From Sweltsa coloradensis (Eukaryota > Arthropoda > Insecta > Plecoptera > Chloroperlidae), in contig JAMZAV010000104.1 of the NCBI GenBank assembly GCA_024449915.1, forward strand, positions 62,001 through 126,000: a stretch of DNA of 64,000 bases. Reading direction: 5' to 3'. The translations under genes and the position numbers were made by a program. Positions 36,542 to 49,829 of this stretch are shown piece after piece; position 1 is the stretch's first letter, and each line of letters starts with the position of its first letter. Below the pieces are notes generated by a model, which had not been told where the DNA came from, made no database searches, and was given only the letters and a program-made list of their open reading frames with translations.

Positions 36542-36700
36542 AGGAGTCTATCTAGGTACTTTGAAGTTTGGACAATTGTGAAGGGAGTGTCCGGGGGCTG
36601 TTTGAGAGGACTTAATCCCGCGGATAAAACTTTCAGTCAGGATTGCTGGTAGCTGTAATCAAATCTGCATCCTCCAGAATCAGAGCCTCATCAACATGTT
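36542..36700 (-). repeat. tRNA-derived SINE, minus strand
   Basis: GGACAATTGTGAAGGGAGTG, GAGAGGACTTAATCCCG, TTTCAGTCAGGATTGC and CCAGAATCAGAGC are the reverse complement of the family body and head. Confidence 0.7.
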
Positions 36701-37711
36701 AATGTTTAAATGTTAAGGTTGAGGATTTATGGACAAGAAGAAAAATAGTATATAGGAAGGTGTTATAACAAGACAAGTTAGCTCCAATTATAACTTCGTT
36801 ATTAATTAGTAATTAACGCGTTAGTGAGAAAAGTTTTTAAATAAATTAACGCATTACTTCCGTTGAGTTACGAATCAATTCTATCTCAGACTATTCGTAT
36901 ATTTGTTAAGATTTATAGGTAATAAAATAATTAATTTGTCAAATTTATATGCTCAAAAATTATGTGGGATTTTTCTTTGTGTAGGCCTACCCTTTTACTT
37001 GAAGCTTTCATAAATATCGATAAATATTACTGATAAAAAACGATGACGCCAAATCGAAATATTATAATCCATTTGAAAAAAACTACTGATCAATGAGGCA
37101 GTGGAATTAACAATTACCGTAGATAAAAGCTGTTTCAAACACTTTATTCGCATCGTGGGAAATGTCACGTTATTGAGGCATCGTGTCAACATATTATCGT
37201 TGAACCCCTTCTCCTTCCTGCTGATTCCAGTAATTATCTCAAACATTAAGAAACGCCGTTATTTGTGCTAAGAATACTAATTAACGTAAAATTAAACGTA
37301 GTCGATAACAAAAGCGACCTTGTTCAGTCGTTGATACCCGACTTGGTGTTGTAACTCGGAACGGCTGACTTTACTTACTCATAGATTATCGTGCGCAGTT
37401 GGAATAACGGAGACTTCTTGCGCACACCGTCGTACAAGTGAGTATTGTACTTAACCTTACTTACCACTAATGGCTATGTATTAGGGATAAAAAGATTAAA
37501 CGAATCGATTTATTTACTTCGGACGTTATATACAATGGATTCTTGCAGGTTTGTGATTCTTTCATTCTGGCGGGTATTATATTCAATTTGTCAATATGAA
37601 AATATAATACGTTATGGTATGTAACATGTGTGTAATATCACTGCCCCCCCCCCCCCATCTTCACTCGATTATTTCATGAGCAGAACAAATCTAAGATTGA
37701 ATACTTACGAT

Positions 37712-38218
37712 TACTACGTTTACATGCAGTTTGGAAAAAGTTTTGACTTGAATCAAGTTTAAACGATTATGCGTTTACATGATACAAATCTGAAAACGTT
37801 CCTAAACTATTATTTAGTTCACTTATTTCTCGGTAGACTGCGCAATGCAATGGACAAATTTCACAGTTTCAAAACAGAGAAGACTATTTCTAATTTTATT
37901 GCGTAAACCTGTATAACATAAGTAGGCCTATAACTTCGTTAGCTGACCAAAAACATTTGCCATTTGCCATAATTCAGAACAAAAGATCACGTTCTTAACT
38001 TGCTTTTAGCAAACATAACCTCAAATTGCAACACAATGAGCGTTTTGGTGGCAGCCAGGTGATAAAATGGCAGTTTTCGAAACTAGTTTTCAAGTCAACC
38101 CTACGATCAAACAGGATTGACTTGAACCGATCCAAACGTACTTTCAAAGCGTTTACATGCAGTTTTGAAAACTCAAAACGTTTTGAAATCGTTTTCAAAC
38201 CTACGTGTAAACGTAGTA
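37712..38218. mobile_element. 507-bp MITE with CTACGTTTACA ends
   Basis: TACTACGTTTACATGCAG at 37712 is mirrored by CTACGTGTAAACGTAGTA ending at 38218; both continue inward with GTTTTGAAAA-like subterminal motifs. The flanking TA would fit a Tc1/mariner-type target site. No coding sequence. Confidence 0.6.
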
Positions 38219-39304
38219 AATGATCTTATTACGAACTGCTCTTGTATTTTAAACATTTCGGTAGACAAGGACCTCGATAAGTTCTGTGATTAATAATCAA
38301 TTTTTAGTCATCGACCTGATTGTGATATCTATGGGCAATATTGTCGGTCTATTAATCATTGAATATTATAGTATTCAGTCAACAACATTTCTCTTATACC
38401 TACAAATTTCAAACGTATCAAACATGCATTTATTTTTATTTTTATGCGTACACGTATCAAATTAATACGACGAAAATTGAAGGAACGAAGGTTTTTGAGA
38501 GTACATTGAAGTTATGTTATTAATATTTTTATGTTTGTGATGTCTGGTTAACATGGGTAAAAAAGCTGCTGTGATTGGCAATAATGGCTTAATCATATCA
38601 CGATGTAATAGTTCTTAATAACAGCTGAACTTTAGCATTAATTCATAAATTAGCAAACACATAAAATCGTAAATTTGTTAAATTATATGGCATACGTAGA
38701 AGTTACTTCAAAAGTAAGGTAGGCCTACTCTCACAATCTTCAAGCGAATATTGCTCTCGGCCAGAATTTATTATGTTTGAAATTAAAATCTCCAATCAAT
38801 CAGTACTCCTTGCAGTCGTCTATCGTCCTCCTAAAATCGGATTTCTGACAGATTTTGAAACAGGCCTACTTTGCAGCATTTCTCAATATTCAACTCTAAA
38901 GTTTTTTTTACGTTTATAAACAAGGCTGTAAGTATTATTTACACACATCTTCATATTGCAATTTCCACATAAGGTCACAGTAGGCTACAGCCATAAAGAT
39001 AAGAACTAAACAAATGGTAAATATTTCTTAAGTATATCTAGGTGGGACACTACGACATATTTATAACAAGATAACACCATTGACTATGTGACGACTATAC
39101 ATACTTAACACGGAATGATTAATGACATGTGTGTTGAAGATAATACATAAATCAATGTAGATATTATTGGCTTATTAACCACGCGGCAAGTATCGTACGT
39201 ACAAATGTGTATATCAACAGACTCAACAGACAACAGACAACAGACAACAGACTTGCAACAGAAGAAAAATCAGGCTGCAACATGCATCGCCCTCCGGCTC
39301 AAAT

Positions 39305-39685
39305 TTATTCACATCCGACCCCGTCTGGGCCCGGGGTAGAATAGGCCCAGAGCATGGCTCTGCTAATCGTAAAGGCGATTCAAGAGAAAAAGTCCACCTC
39401 GTAAACATCAGCTAGAAGAGCGGAGTATCTTACTCCCGAAACTAGAGGTGAGCTCTGGCAATCGTCGTCGGGACCTTGTCCCCTTCCTTTGACGACCTCC
39501 CGACGACGATGACTTTGAGACAACGACGATGACAAAAACGATGACGAACGCAACGTGAGAAAACCCCTTCCTCCCCTTACCTTACCCGTGGCTGTTTTGA
39601 CCAGCATGGGCCCCTCCTCCCCCTCCCCCTTAGGCTAGAGTGGGCATTATGACTAACGTTGACGCGTCTTATCCAAATAACATCG
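39305..39685 (+). repeat. Interspersed 'AAAAGGCGA...GACGATGAC' repeat, full copy
   Basis: It has the same block order as 35365-35755, from GGTAGAATAGGCCCAGAG to TATGACTAACGTTGACGCG. Confidence 0.75.
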
Positions 39686-42600
39686 GCTGACTTACACCAC
39701 AGTTATTTGTAATTTTGCATAATGGTTGCGGAAGCGAAAATTAATTGCTCTCCAGCCACACAATTTTGAAAAATTTATTTTATTTTTGAGATTTTGGTTT
39801 TTGTTCAAATGTTTAAAATTGACCATTTGCGTGAAATTATTTCTGGATCAAATTTAATGCTATTTCATAATCTACTACTGCATGGTTGTCCATATGCTTT
39901 ATTGACAACTATGCGACGTTTCATAATGCTTCAGATATTTCGAACGAAAAGCTATTTGACAACTGACAAATTTAAATACTGCCAATATTGTCAAATGTGT
40001 ACAAAACAACAAAATTTCATCAGCAACTCAACTTGCAGATTTATGTCCAGGCTATATTAAAGTTTTAAGACGGTAATATTTCAAAGCTGAATCTTCATAG
40101 GCCCTAACTGTGCACGTGCTTGTTTTAAATGAGTCGACCTCGCGGGTTAATTAACGCACCCACAACTAAAACAATTTTAAACGACATAATTTACAAAATA
40201 TTCCCAAACGAAAGCAACGTTTTTATTATAGCCCGATCTGGGTTCGTTACCCCGCTGGTAATTCCAAACAAACGTGTCTCAGTGTAAGTGTAATAGAGTA
40301 ATTACACACATCACACTCGAGTGTTGCGTCTGTTAATCAGAGATAGTGTCACGGATTCGTTCACGCACGGAAATAAATAGAAGGGTTGTGACGTCAGTGC
40401 ATTCTCGGTAGCAGGAAAACAGATGGTTGTTCTAGTGGGTCTAGAAAGAAAACATTTAGCACCACCGCATCGATATAAATAGCTAAGTACATGTAGGAAT
40501 AAAATGTTATTTTTACCTTACAACAACTTCACATGTGCGCAAAATGTACGTATTAAAATAATGAATATAAAAACGCAATAATCGTTTTTAAAGCCAGGAT
40601 GGCCTTTCCAGCATTCTATAAATAAAACAGATAATGAATTTCACTGCTTGGTGTAGGAACTTGTACTCTATGTGTTTGCATTGCAATTTGTTACAATATA
40701 TGCTTTCACTTTCACTAAACCACCACGACGGAAAATATTAAGCATATTTTGGGCTACATGTCTGTAAATCACTAAAATCACACTAGTCGTAAAAAAGCTT
40801 CACAAGAGATAAATGCTCCGATGTGTATCGTTCATAGACAATTCAATAGTATCCAATTTTCACTCAAAAGTATCCCCATTTCACTTTTTGTCATTTACTT
40901 GCGTGTCGATGAAACAAATTATAGCCCTCTGGGGTTCTATTTAAAGTAAGTTGTTGTCATTGTCGATGGACAAGTTGTCGCATGATTTATTCGGTTTACA
41001 AAGTTGTCATCATCGTCGTTTCAGTTAGTAAATTGGCCTGTTGTAAACATCTTGTAGGTCCGAAGTACTTAAGTTAAAATTACTCACATTACAAGGATGT
41101 TTTAATTATGTTTCATCATCATCTGCCAGACTAGACTATCATCACTCGCCTTTATTTATAGTAACATCCATAATCACCACACCATAGAATAAAAAGTATA
41201 TGTATTATTTGACGAGGTTTATATTTCTAAAAGAGCCGTTCCCGGTTATATGACGCATTAGGCATAATACGCTAATTTTTAACCGCAAGTTACTGCATTG
41301 ATATTGTGAGTAGGCCTATACGCATAACAGAATAACATTACGCGTAATCAAAATCCTTAATAATATTAAACAAGTAATTAAAATAAATTTCCAAAGATAA
41401 ACAAAGTCCACCAAGGCTAGTTGGTTTTGACTGCAGAGTGGACTTATGGATTTTCCTCGTATACCAGGACGCTATCATGAATGTTTGGCTTGGCTATGAG
41501 TTAATGGCGTGCGGTGGGGTTTCGCACAGAGCAGTTCGTCCAACGTGGGAGGGTCTGGGATGGGCAGCGGCACGAAATACCAGCCTATCTGTGCTGCGAT
41601 CACCACGATTTCTAGGTGTTATTGACCATCCTAGGTTAACGTCTCTTGGTTCTGGCTCACAATGAAAACAATGTTTGTTAATAAATGTGAGAACTCACAT
41701 CTGGTTAGAGGGGACACGCAAGGTGTGCCACCGAATTTATCGGCTTCACTCTCAGTTTATATTTCTATTTTATATATTATTTCGACATTATTGGCTTCAC
41801 TTTGTTATTTATTTACTAGACGAAGTTCGAAATCTCAATCAAATTAGTATGGGAACGCTACGATTCGAGACGAAATGTGCTTTCGTACTTTTCGAACTAC
41901 GCCTTCATTTTTCCATCAATCAATACTTAGACAGGTAATTCCAGCCCTCGTTTATGGCTTGTTTTTTATTTTTTTTATTTTGGACTCGTATGGCACACAA
42001 CATGTTTAAATATCAAATAAAAATTGTAACTTTATATGGAATTTGAGGACTCGAATAAAAAAATATGTGACTGAAATAGAAATAAGGGTTATGTACGAAA
42101 AATAAGTAAATTAAGTGAAAACAGAACAAGAAAATTGTTGATTTCCTTTCATGTAATCAAAAAAGTACGAGAGTACCCTACATTCTAGACGCTGAACGTC
42201 CGCACCCAAAAACCATGTAAGTAGTTTTATTTATTTCGACAAATTCATTCTACTTGAGTATTATATTTTCATATCTATTAAAATATTGCAGAACTTCTAG
42301 TAATCTAATAATCTAGTAATATCTAGAGACGTGAAACCGTTGTAAATTATGTAAAGTGTCAAATCGCACTGTACTCGTGCAAAGTTTCAGAGATGTAAAA
42401 CGCTATTTTCCTAGTCTTATCTGAGCTCAGTCAGTGGTCACCTCGAGTGCTTATCGCGCTTGTTTTTACATTGCTTGTAATTGTTAGAACACTCGCTAGA
42501 TCGAGATTATCATGGTGAAACTAAAAGAAAACATGTTTGCGTTTTAAAATAGGTAAGCATATTGATCAATAAAAAATAAAACCCCACGTAAAACGTTTTG

Positions 42601-42711
42601 CATTCAACTGCAACACAAAACTGTTACTAACATCATGTTAATATTATTACGGCGTATGAAGCGATTTTGAGATATTTCGGGATCAAAATTCCATTTCACG
42701 AATAAAAGTAA
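39686..42711. other. AT-rich intron, nothing firm
   Basis: No supported exon. A GC-richer patch at 41430-41670 has an open plus frame of about 75 codons without splice context or family resemblance. Scattered TAGGCCTA motifs occur. Confidence 0.4.
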
Positions 42712-43488
42712 TTGGATGAGCGTAGCGAGCGTAGCGAGCGAAGCGAAGATTCCATTTCACTTCACTGGAGAAAAAAATCCGGAATGTTTTTTTTTTTTTT
42801 TTTTTTTTTCTTTTTTTTTTCTGTATTATTGTGTGTTTGTCAGCACGATTCCGGCTAAACCGATACTCCAATTGCGATGAAATTTTATGGAGGCCTTTGA
42901 AATCTCTGAACTTAGAACTGCCACGTTTTTGAGCGCAATCGAAAAATTATTTCTCATGAAAATCGCAATTTTACATTTTTTCGATTTTTTAAATTTCTTA
43001 AACACCTACATGCTTTATCGATTTTAATGAGTTTTTCACAGAACCATAATTTTATGAATTAAGATATTCGTGTGAAATTTGAGCGCAATCGAAAAATTAT
43101 TTCTCATGAAAATCGAAATTTTACGGTTTTTTTTCATTTTTAAAACAACTCTTTGACATAACACTTACATGCTTTAACCGATTGTAATGATTTTTTCACA
43201 GAACCTTAATTTTATGAATTAATATATTCGTGTGAAATTTGAGCGCAATCGAATAATTTTTTTATATGAAAAATCGCAATTTTACGATTTTTTTCTTTTT
43301 TAAAATTACGATTAATTAAAAAATTAAAATTTAAGTTTATTTTTCATTAAATTTAAATTAATTTTAAAAAATCTTCAACTTAGTAATGATTTTTTCACAG
43401 AACAACAGAAAATCCGCATAACACATGGCAGCTCAATGCACCAATTACGCTCATCCAACAACGCGGCGGGACTTTAGCGTTTTCCTAG
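42712..43488 (+). mobile_element. HINE-like element, subfamily A, copy 2
   Basis: Begins TTGGATGAGCGTAGCGAGCG and ends CGCTCATCCAACAACGCGG, hairpin partner AGCGTT, then TTTCCTAG. Internal motifs GAGCGCAATCGAAAAATTAT and TTTTTCACAGAACC recur three to four times. It includes a long T run. Confidence 0.7.
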
Positions 43489-43890
43489 TTATATTATCTG
43501 GATGTGTAGAACATAGATCGAACAGTGGGGCCTAACAATCATACAAGAACTCTAACAATGAATGTATAACCTTGTTGGAGAACATTTTAATTCAGCACCA
43601 GTATTGCAAGAAACCGTAGTTACTGATTTTATAATCTTTCGGTGCAAGAGTGGGAAATAAAGTTTTAGTGTTTTTTTAATTGGTTGTACTTTCGATTCGA
43701 TTTACTTATATTATTACCAAGCACAAAAGTTTGTATAGACCATACTGCCACAGATCAACGAATATTAATGTTGGACTTTTGAGAGTAGAGGATTAAAGTG
43801 TGAGGCACGGAACTTAAAAGTAAGCAATCCAAGGGGCTAGCTTTAACTTATAGACAAAACTTCGAAATTTGTATTTCATACTTATGTTTA

Positions 43891-44683
43891 TTGGATGAGC
43901 GTAGCGAGCGTAGCGAGCGAAGCGAAGATTCCATTTCACTACACTGGAGAAAAAAAATCCGGAATGTTTTTTTTTTTCTTTCCTTCTTTCTTTTTTTCTG
44001 TATTTTTGTGTGTTTGTCAGCACGATTCCGGCTAAACCGATACTCCGTTTGCGATGAAATTTTATGGAGGCCTTCGAAATCTCTGAACTTAGAACTGCCA
44101 CGTTTTTGAGCGCAATCAAAAAATTATTTCTCATGAAAATCGCCATTTTACGATTTTTTCGACTTTTTGAAAATTTATTTTACTTATAACACCTACATGC
44201 TTAATCCGATTTTCATGATTTTTTTCACAGAACCTTAATTTTATGAATGAAGATATCCGTGTGAAATTTGAGCGCAATCGAAAAATTATTTTTCATGAAA
44301 ATATAAATTTTGTGAGTTTTTTTTTTTAAAAATTTTACTTATACACCTACATGCTTTAATTTATTGTAATACTTTTTTCACAGAACCTTAATTTTATGAA
44401 TTTATATATTCGTGTGAAAATTGAGCGCAATCAAATAATTATTTCTTATAAAAATCGCAATTTTTCGTTTTTTAAATTTTTAAAAATTCATACGATTAAT
44501 TAAAAAAATTAAAAATTAAAGTTTATTTTAATTTAATTTAATTTAATTTAAAAAAAATCTTCAACTTAGTACTAATTTTTTCACAGAACATTGAACAACA
44601 GAAAATCCGCATAAACACATGGCAGCTCAATGCACCAATTACGCTCATCCAACAACGCGGCAGGACCTTAAGCGTTTTCCTAG
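43891..44683 (+). mobile_element. HINE-like element, subfamily A, copy 3
   Basis: Starts TTGGATGAGCGTAGCGAGCG, ends ACAACGCGGCAGGACC, AGCGTTTTCCTAG. Closely related to the copy at 42712, which lies only 400 bp to the left in the same orientation. Confidence 0.7.
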
Positions 44684-45008
44684 TGTTATATATGGTTATC
44701 ATTATTCTGTATTCGTCTTATCCAGAATGTAAATACCTGAAAACATTATACACCGGTACAAAAGGAAGCTATTGTAGGCCTATATTATTGCTTATTTTAC
44801 CTCATACACATAAAATATATTGTGAGTATCGTATTAATAAGCTTGGTTCCTAGGCAGGTTTTATGTGAATTTCCATTTTTAGAAGTATTTTAGCTTTAAA
44901 TGAACCATCAATAGCATATTTTCAGCTCTTAGCTTACATCCAACATTGTGAGTGTAAATACAATCGGGGATATAAAACTAACACGAAATTAAAACTTAAT
45001 CAAAACTG

Positions 45009-46229
45009 AAGTGGCGTAGCTATATCGGGTGGCAGAGGGTGCAGTTGCACTCGGGCCCGCGCCCCGGAGGGGCCCGGGCCCCTCTCCAACTCCATGTATG
45101 TCCATTAATCTCTGTATAGTTTTAACCTGATAGTGACAAATTTCTTTTGATGCAAAATTATTGAGGCTACCATTTCAAATTTATTTCCTCCTCATTGACA
45201 AAGACGCAAAGAAGCATTGTCATTAAACAACACCTTGAAAATTTTGAACTTGTGTTGTTGGTTGTTCAAACAAAAATTCTTGAAACAGTCAACGCCGTTT
45301 CGAAACTGTTGCAATCTTCCAATCAAGATCTAAGCATGGTTTCTACACTTCTAAAAAATGCATATGACACACTGTCATCTCTAAGGAACAGTTTTGAAGA
45401 ATGTAGAGGGGTAGCTACCAATATGTGTGATAAATGGGGAATACCAGCTCGATTTGAAGAAAAACGCATACAAAATTAAATCGGCATTTTGATGAGCTTT
45501 GTGTAGACGAGCGATTGACAAATGCTGAAATGAGCTTCAAAGTTAGGCCTAATTATTGTTTCTACGCAAGTCTCGATGTGGTGACAAGCCAATTAAAGAA
45601 GAGATTTTCTGGCATGAACGACATCGTGAACAATTATTTCCTTGCTATTCTTCCACAATCACTCACGATGAACTATATGCAGCTGCTATGACACTCGTTT
45701 CCAAGCACACTACCGACATTTCATCGAAGTTTCCCGGGCTGTTACTTGCTTTCCGATCATGTTTATTAACATAGATTTTAAAAACAACTTCAGTAGGGCC
45801 TAATAGAACTTGCAACACTGTTAATAATACACAAAGCTGCCCTTTCTTCAAGTTTTCCTGATGTATGCACAGCTTTAATGCTATTCCTCACATTACCAGT
45901 GACCGTGGCAAGTGCGGAACGATCATTTTCGAAACTCAAACTAATTAAAACGTATTTGTGTAGTACAATGACTGGAGAAAGACTTCCTGTCTTGTCAATA
46001 TTGTCAATTAAAAATCACGAGACCTGAGCAATGAACGTCAATGGCATTATAAATGTATTTGCAGAGAAAAAAGCCCGTAAGAAAAACTTCAAATGAGGTC
46101 GAGTACAAAAGTTGATTCTAAACAATTATCTTGTGTACTGTTTTGTGCGTGTGTGTATTAATAAAAAATGGGGTGGGCCCATCGTGTCCAGTTTGCACCC
46201 GGGCCCGTAAAGCCGTAGCTACGCCACTG
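45009..46229 (+). mobile_element. hAT-family transposon remnant, copy 2
   Basis: It starts AAGTGGCGTAGCTA (first C mutated) and ends GTAGCTACGCCACTG. Flanking octamers CAAAACTG (45001-45008) and TAAAACTG (46230-46237) match at seven of eight. The plus strand carries a broken transposase. A piece at 45195-45479 reads ENFELVLLVVQTKILETV, another lies at 45556-45774, and the C-terminal piece near 45870-46026 has LPVTVASAERSFSKLKL and then GERLPVLSILSIKNHE, the hAT dimerisation domain. Frames are disrupted between pieces, and no intact RNase H-like catalytic core is seen. It corresponds to 8744-10719 without the HINE-like insert, so it shows the pre-insertion sequence (CGTTTTAATTAG). Inactive. 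Confidence 0.85.
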
Positions 46230-46521
46230 TAAAACTGACTATTCATTGTGTGAAAGCTGTTTTCTGGTATTGTTTGTAAACTCCTTGATCCATTCTTGAA
46301 AACTCATAATAATTGAATTATGCCCTAGATATAAAAATTATGTTAAATCTTTTTTTAAGAATACATTTTTGCGTTGCTATAAGAACGCACTGTTATAATT
46401 TCTTAAACTTTTTGGTATTTTACATCTCAAAATCAAGTTGTCTGGAATGCATGTTTCAAATGCATCCAGCAAAGTAAACAAAGGTTCGACCGTCAACAGG
46501 GAAATGTGAGGGCTACAGAAA

Positions 46522-46694
46522 ATGAGTGGGGGTGCCACCGGGGGCAAGTGTTTCTTTGATAAATTTTTAGATTTTACTTCGTTTACGATGGCTGTGATGA
46601 AAGGAGAGGCCGAGGCCGAGAAGTCTTCTGTTGAAAACGAAAACCGCAATGTCGTCAAAATTAGAAATGATCTGGCTACGGAAAATAATTTTGG
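46522..46694 (+). other. Short open frame, unassigned
   Basis: From ATG at 46522 the plus frame is open, with an acidic stretch (MKGEAEAEKSSVENENRN), and meets a donor-like G before GTATGT at 46695. The ATG has A at -3. A first exon of an unknown plus-strand transcript is possible, but the minus strand is also open and no homology is recognised. It may be repeat-derived. Confidence 0.2.
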
Positions 46695-46734
46695 TATGTA
46701 CACTGTACTTATTACTTAGGCTGTCAAACGAATT

Positions 46735-46920
46735 ATTTACGCCGTCCGCGGTTCACATACGATTAGGGCGATGGTCCGAAGCGTATGGCTCTACGAAGAC
46801 TTGGGTTCGAATCCCGCACACGGCATGTTTTTTTTTGTAATCGTCCTTCATAGTCATCTATCACCACTAATCGTCTCGAATAGCCTTAGTGCATTACTAT
46901 GAGACGCTATCAACAACAAT
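46735..46920 (+). repeat. tRNA-derived SINE
   Basis: Head: GATTAGGGCGATGGTCCGAA (A-box-like) and GGGTTCGAATCCC (B box). Body: CATCTATCACCACTAATCG, TCTCGAATAGCCTTAGTGC and ATGAGACG as at 21170-21400. Head and tail do not form a full cloverleaf, so it is not a tRNA gene. Confidence 0.75.
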
Positions 46921-47744
46921 TATCACGAATTATTCATTGTCGGTTATGCATATTTATTAACCGATTTACTACTGTACGGTTCAATAATATTATCAAGTAA
47001 CATTACCCGTAATACTGTTATAATATCGATTGTCGATCAGTTATATTTCAATCGTTAACAAATATTGAGCAAAGTCAAATTATACGTTCCATGGTTTTAT
47101 GGTGTATACGTACCACTTGCATAATAATACTTATTCAGCGTTACCGATCAATTGATTTTTTCGGTTTTACATTCGTATTGTACCCGCATGAGTCCTCGCG
47201 CTCGGCAGGACGCCAACAATTACTACAACCTAATGAAGTAGGGCCTACACTACTGATAAATAATTACAATAGGTTCGTTCGTTCGCACACACTTTTGAGA
47301 AATGAGCCACTTTAAAACTCGCTTTTACAAATCTAGCCCAAAAGCCAGTGTATAAAGTGTATAGAAACTGGCTTTTTTAGTGTTAACATTTAACACTAGG
47401 TCCGCGAACGAACAGACCTGATATCACATCAGCAAATTTGTATTTAAATTTTTGATTTTATGAAAAATTGTTGCGAATGCCATTTTAACAAAGAGAGCGG
47501 GATATTTTAATTTTGCTAATCAGTAAGATCAAAGCCACTCTCAAAACTGTGGAAAATTTGGAATTTGGATTTGGAATTTGGAATTTAGACTTTCAGTTTC
47601 TCGAAGAGGACACGATTCATTGCATTTATTTGAGAGCATTCAGAACTTACCGAAATAGCCCGAGAGCCAATATTTATAGAAAAATAGACGTTGTTTTGGG
47701 TTTTTATAACTTCTTTAAATAACTATATAACAAAGTTGCATTTG

Positions 47745-48548
47745 CTTTCCCCCGGCCACCTACCCCCATGCCCTTCCCTTGCTTGTGGCTGGTTCTGACC
47801 AGCACAGGCCTGACCACCCCGCGTTCCCCTGCGTCACCCCTAACGTTCCTCCCTTTTTTTAAACTAGGAAAACGCTTAAGTCCCGCCGCGTTGTTGGATG
47901 AGCGTAATTGGTGCATTGAGCTGCCATGTGTTATGCGGATTTTATGTTGTTCTGTGAAAAAATTTTTACAAAGTTCAAGATTTTTTTTAAATTAAATTAA
48001 ATTAAATAAAAAATAAACTTAAATTTTAATTTTTTTTAATTAATCGTACTAATTTAAAAAAAATAAAAAATCGAAAAATTGAGATTTTTTAAAGAAATAA
48101 TTATTCCATTGCGCTCAAATTTCACACGAATATATAAATTCATAAATTTAAGGTTCTGTGAAAAATTATTACAATAGAATAAAGCATGTAGGTGTTATAA
48201 GTCAAATACTTTTTCAAAAAATCGAAAAAAATCGTAAAATTGCGATTTTCATGAGAAATAATTTTTTGATTATGCTCAAAAACGTGGCAATTCTAAGTTC
48301 AGAGATTTCGAAGGCCTCCATAAAATTTCATTGCAAATGGAGTATCGGTTTAGCCGGAATCGTGCTGACAAACACACAAAAATACAGAAAAAGAAAGAAA
48401 GAAAAAAAAAACATTCCGGATTTTTTTCTCCAGTGTAGTGAAATGGAATCTTCGCTTCGCTCATCCAAAAAATATTGGTTATTAATTAACTAATAAACTA
48501 CATTATCGCAGAAGGCGCAATATGACCTAACGGTTAACGCGCCCTTAA
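47745..48548 (+). repeat. 'GACGATGAC' repeat copy split by a HINE-like element
   Basis: The part left of the insertion has TTGTGGCTGGTTCTGACCA; the part right of it has GCAATATGACCTAACGGTTA and ACGCGCCCTT. The element at 47864-48468 lies between them, so the repeat was here first. Confidence 0.6.
47864..48468 (-). mobile_element. HINE-like element, subfamily A, copy 4
   Basis: Plus-strand view: CTAGGAAAACGCTTAAGTCC at the left, TTCGCTTCGCTCATCCAA at the right; a shortened copy (605 bp) of the family at 42712 in inverted orientation. Confidence 0.7.
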
Positions 48549-49059
48549 AACTAATAAACTTCAACTTAAACAGACATAGGACATTTTCATTTCATGGTCA
48601 CATCATGTAAAATCTAGTGTAAGTCTACCATATACGATCAAAAACTAGCATAAACGATTTTGATGACGTTTCGACTTTGGGGAAATTGGTGGGTCGAGGT
48701 GATATATTTGACATAATTATACAACATTGAATTTCAGAGGAAGATCAATTAAAAATTGACACATTAATTAACTTTGTAGGGAGCTTATAAGATTTAAAGC
48801 GCAATTATGTTATTCGTAAAGCCATAGAGTTTATCGTGTGCCTAGCGTACACGTACACTTTCCCAGTTTAGCCAGTTTAGTCCCAGTCCAATGGAAGCAG
48901 AACCGAACAGCATTGTAGCATTTGAAGGTTAAATCTTGGCTTACCTAAACAAAAGTACTACCAATTATTTTCGTAAGCAGTTTAAGAAAGGGAATGTGTT
49001 TTGTTTCAATGCTGATTTCGGTTTTGCGATCCCTCGGTCATGGATTTCTTCCCTGTGAT

Positions 49060-49590
49060 TATCCCGTCGGGCTCCGGGGTAGAATGTGGTCCAGCAAATA
49101 ATCGTAAAAGGCGAGAAAAGAGGCAAAGGCCATCTAGCAAACATCTGCTAGATTGCAAGGGAGTATTTTAATCCTTAAAACTACATGCGAGCTGGAAGTC
49201 GTTGTAGGGACCCCCTTCCCCTCACGTTGACGACGACAGCGAGAATACGAACGAATTACTCGTAAAAGGCGATTCAAGAGAAAAAGACCACCTCGCAAAC
49301 ATCAGCTAACATCCCCGAAACGACAGGCGAGCTCTGGCAATCGTCGTCGGAGGTCCCTTCCCCTTCCCTCGACGACCTCTTCGACGACGACGACGACGAC
49401 GACAATCTTCGACGACGACGACGACGACGACAATGACAAAGACGATGACGACCGCGACGTGAGAACCCCCTCATTCCTCCCCTAACCCGTGGCTGGTTCT
49501 GACCAGCATTGGCCCCTCCTCCCCATATCCCCTAGGCTAGAGTGGTGCATTATGACCTAACGGTTGACGCGTCCTTAATCCAAATAAACC
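49060..49590 (+). repeat. 'AAAAGGCGA...GACGATGAC' repeat, two overlapping copies
   Basis: One 5' part (49060-49250) is followed by a second that restarts with CGTAAAAGGCGATTCAAGAG at 49262 and runs to ATGACCTAACGGTTGACGCG. The GAC trinucleotide tract at 49376-49435 is expanded. Confidence 0.7.
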
Positions 49591-49687
49591 AAAAATATAA
49601 CTCCTTACTATTTTCTAACTGTGAAAGTTACAAGTTACAACCGACGGTGGACTTTGTGAACCGAATGAGGAAGAGAAGACAGCTTAC

Positions 49688-49829
49688 TTCTCGAGATAGT
49701 GTGGGTAAAGTTGGTAGGTCCCCTCGGGTGGCACCATGACATCCTCCACCCCTCCGACACTGTAGGGGTGGGAGAAGAAGAAGACGCACAGGGGACTGAG
49801 GCCGGGAGAAGACTCCGAGGTGAACGCAT
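49688..49829 (-). CDS. Coding exon of the minus-strand gene, globular segment
   Basis: Minus strand: pyrimidine tract TTTGTTCCTGTTTCAG, then a second AG seven bases on (CTGGAAG); donor GAGAA before GTAAGC (GT at 49687-49686). All three frames are open, so phase decides. The frame leaving in phase 2, as the exon at 36478 needs, reads AFTSESSPGLSPLCVFFFSH, then PYSVGGVEDVMVPPEGTYQ, then LYPHYLE. It looks like folded protein sequence. Using the second AG (exon from 49829) gives entry phase 1, matching the tentative exons at 53610 and 55779; the first AG (49836) would give entry phase 0. No family recognised. The frames not chosen are Ser/Pro/Arg-rich shadows. Confidence 0.65.

Noticed and set aside
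42683..48493. Frames with RFRLNRYS / SIGLAGIVLTNTQK-type peptides
   Set aside because: They fall inside HINE-like elements in every copy and both orientations, so are repeat shadows.
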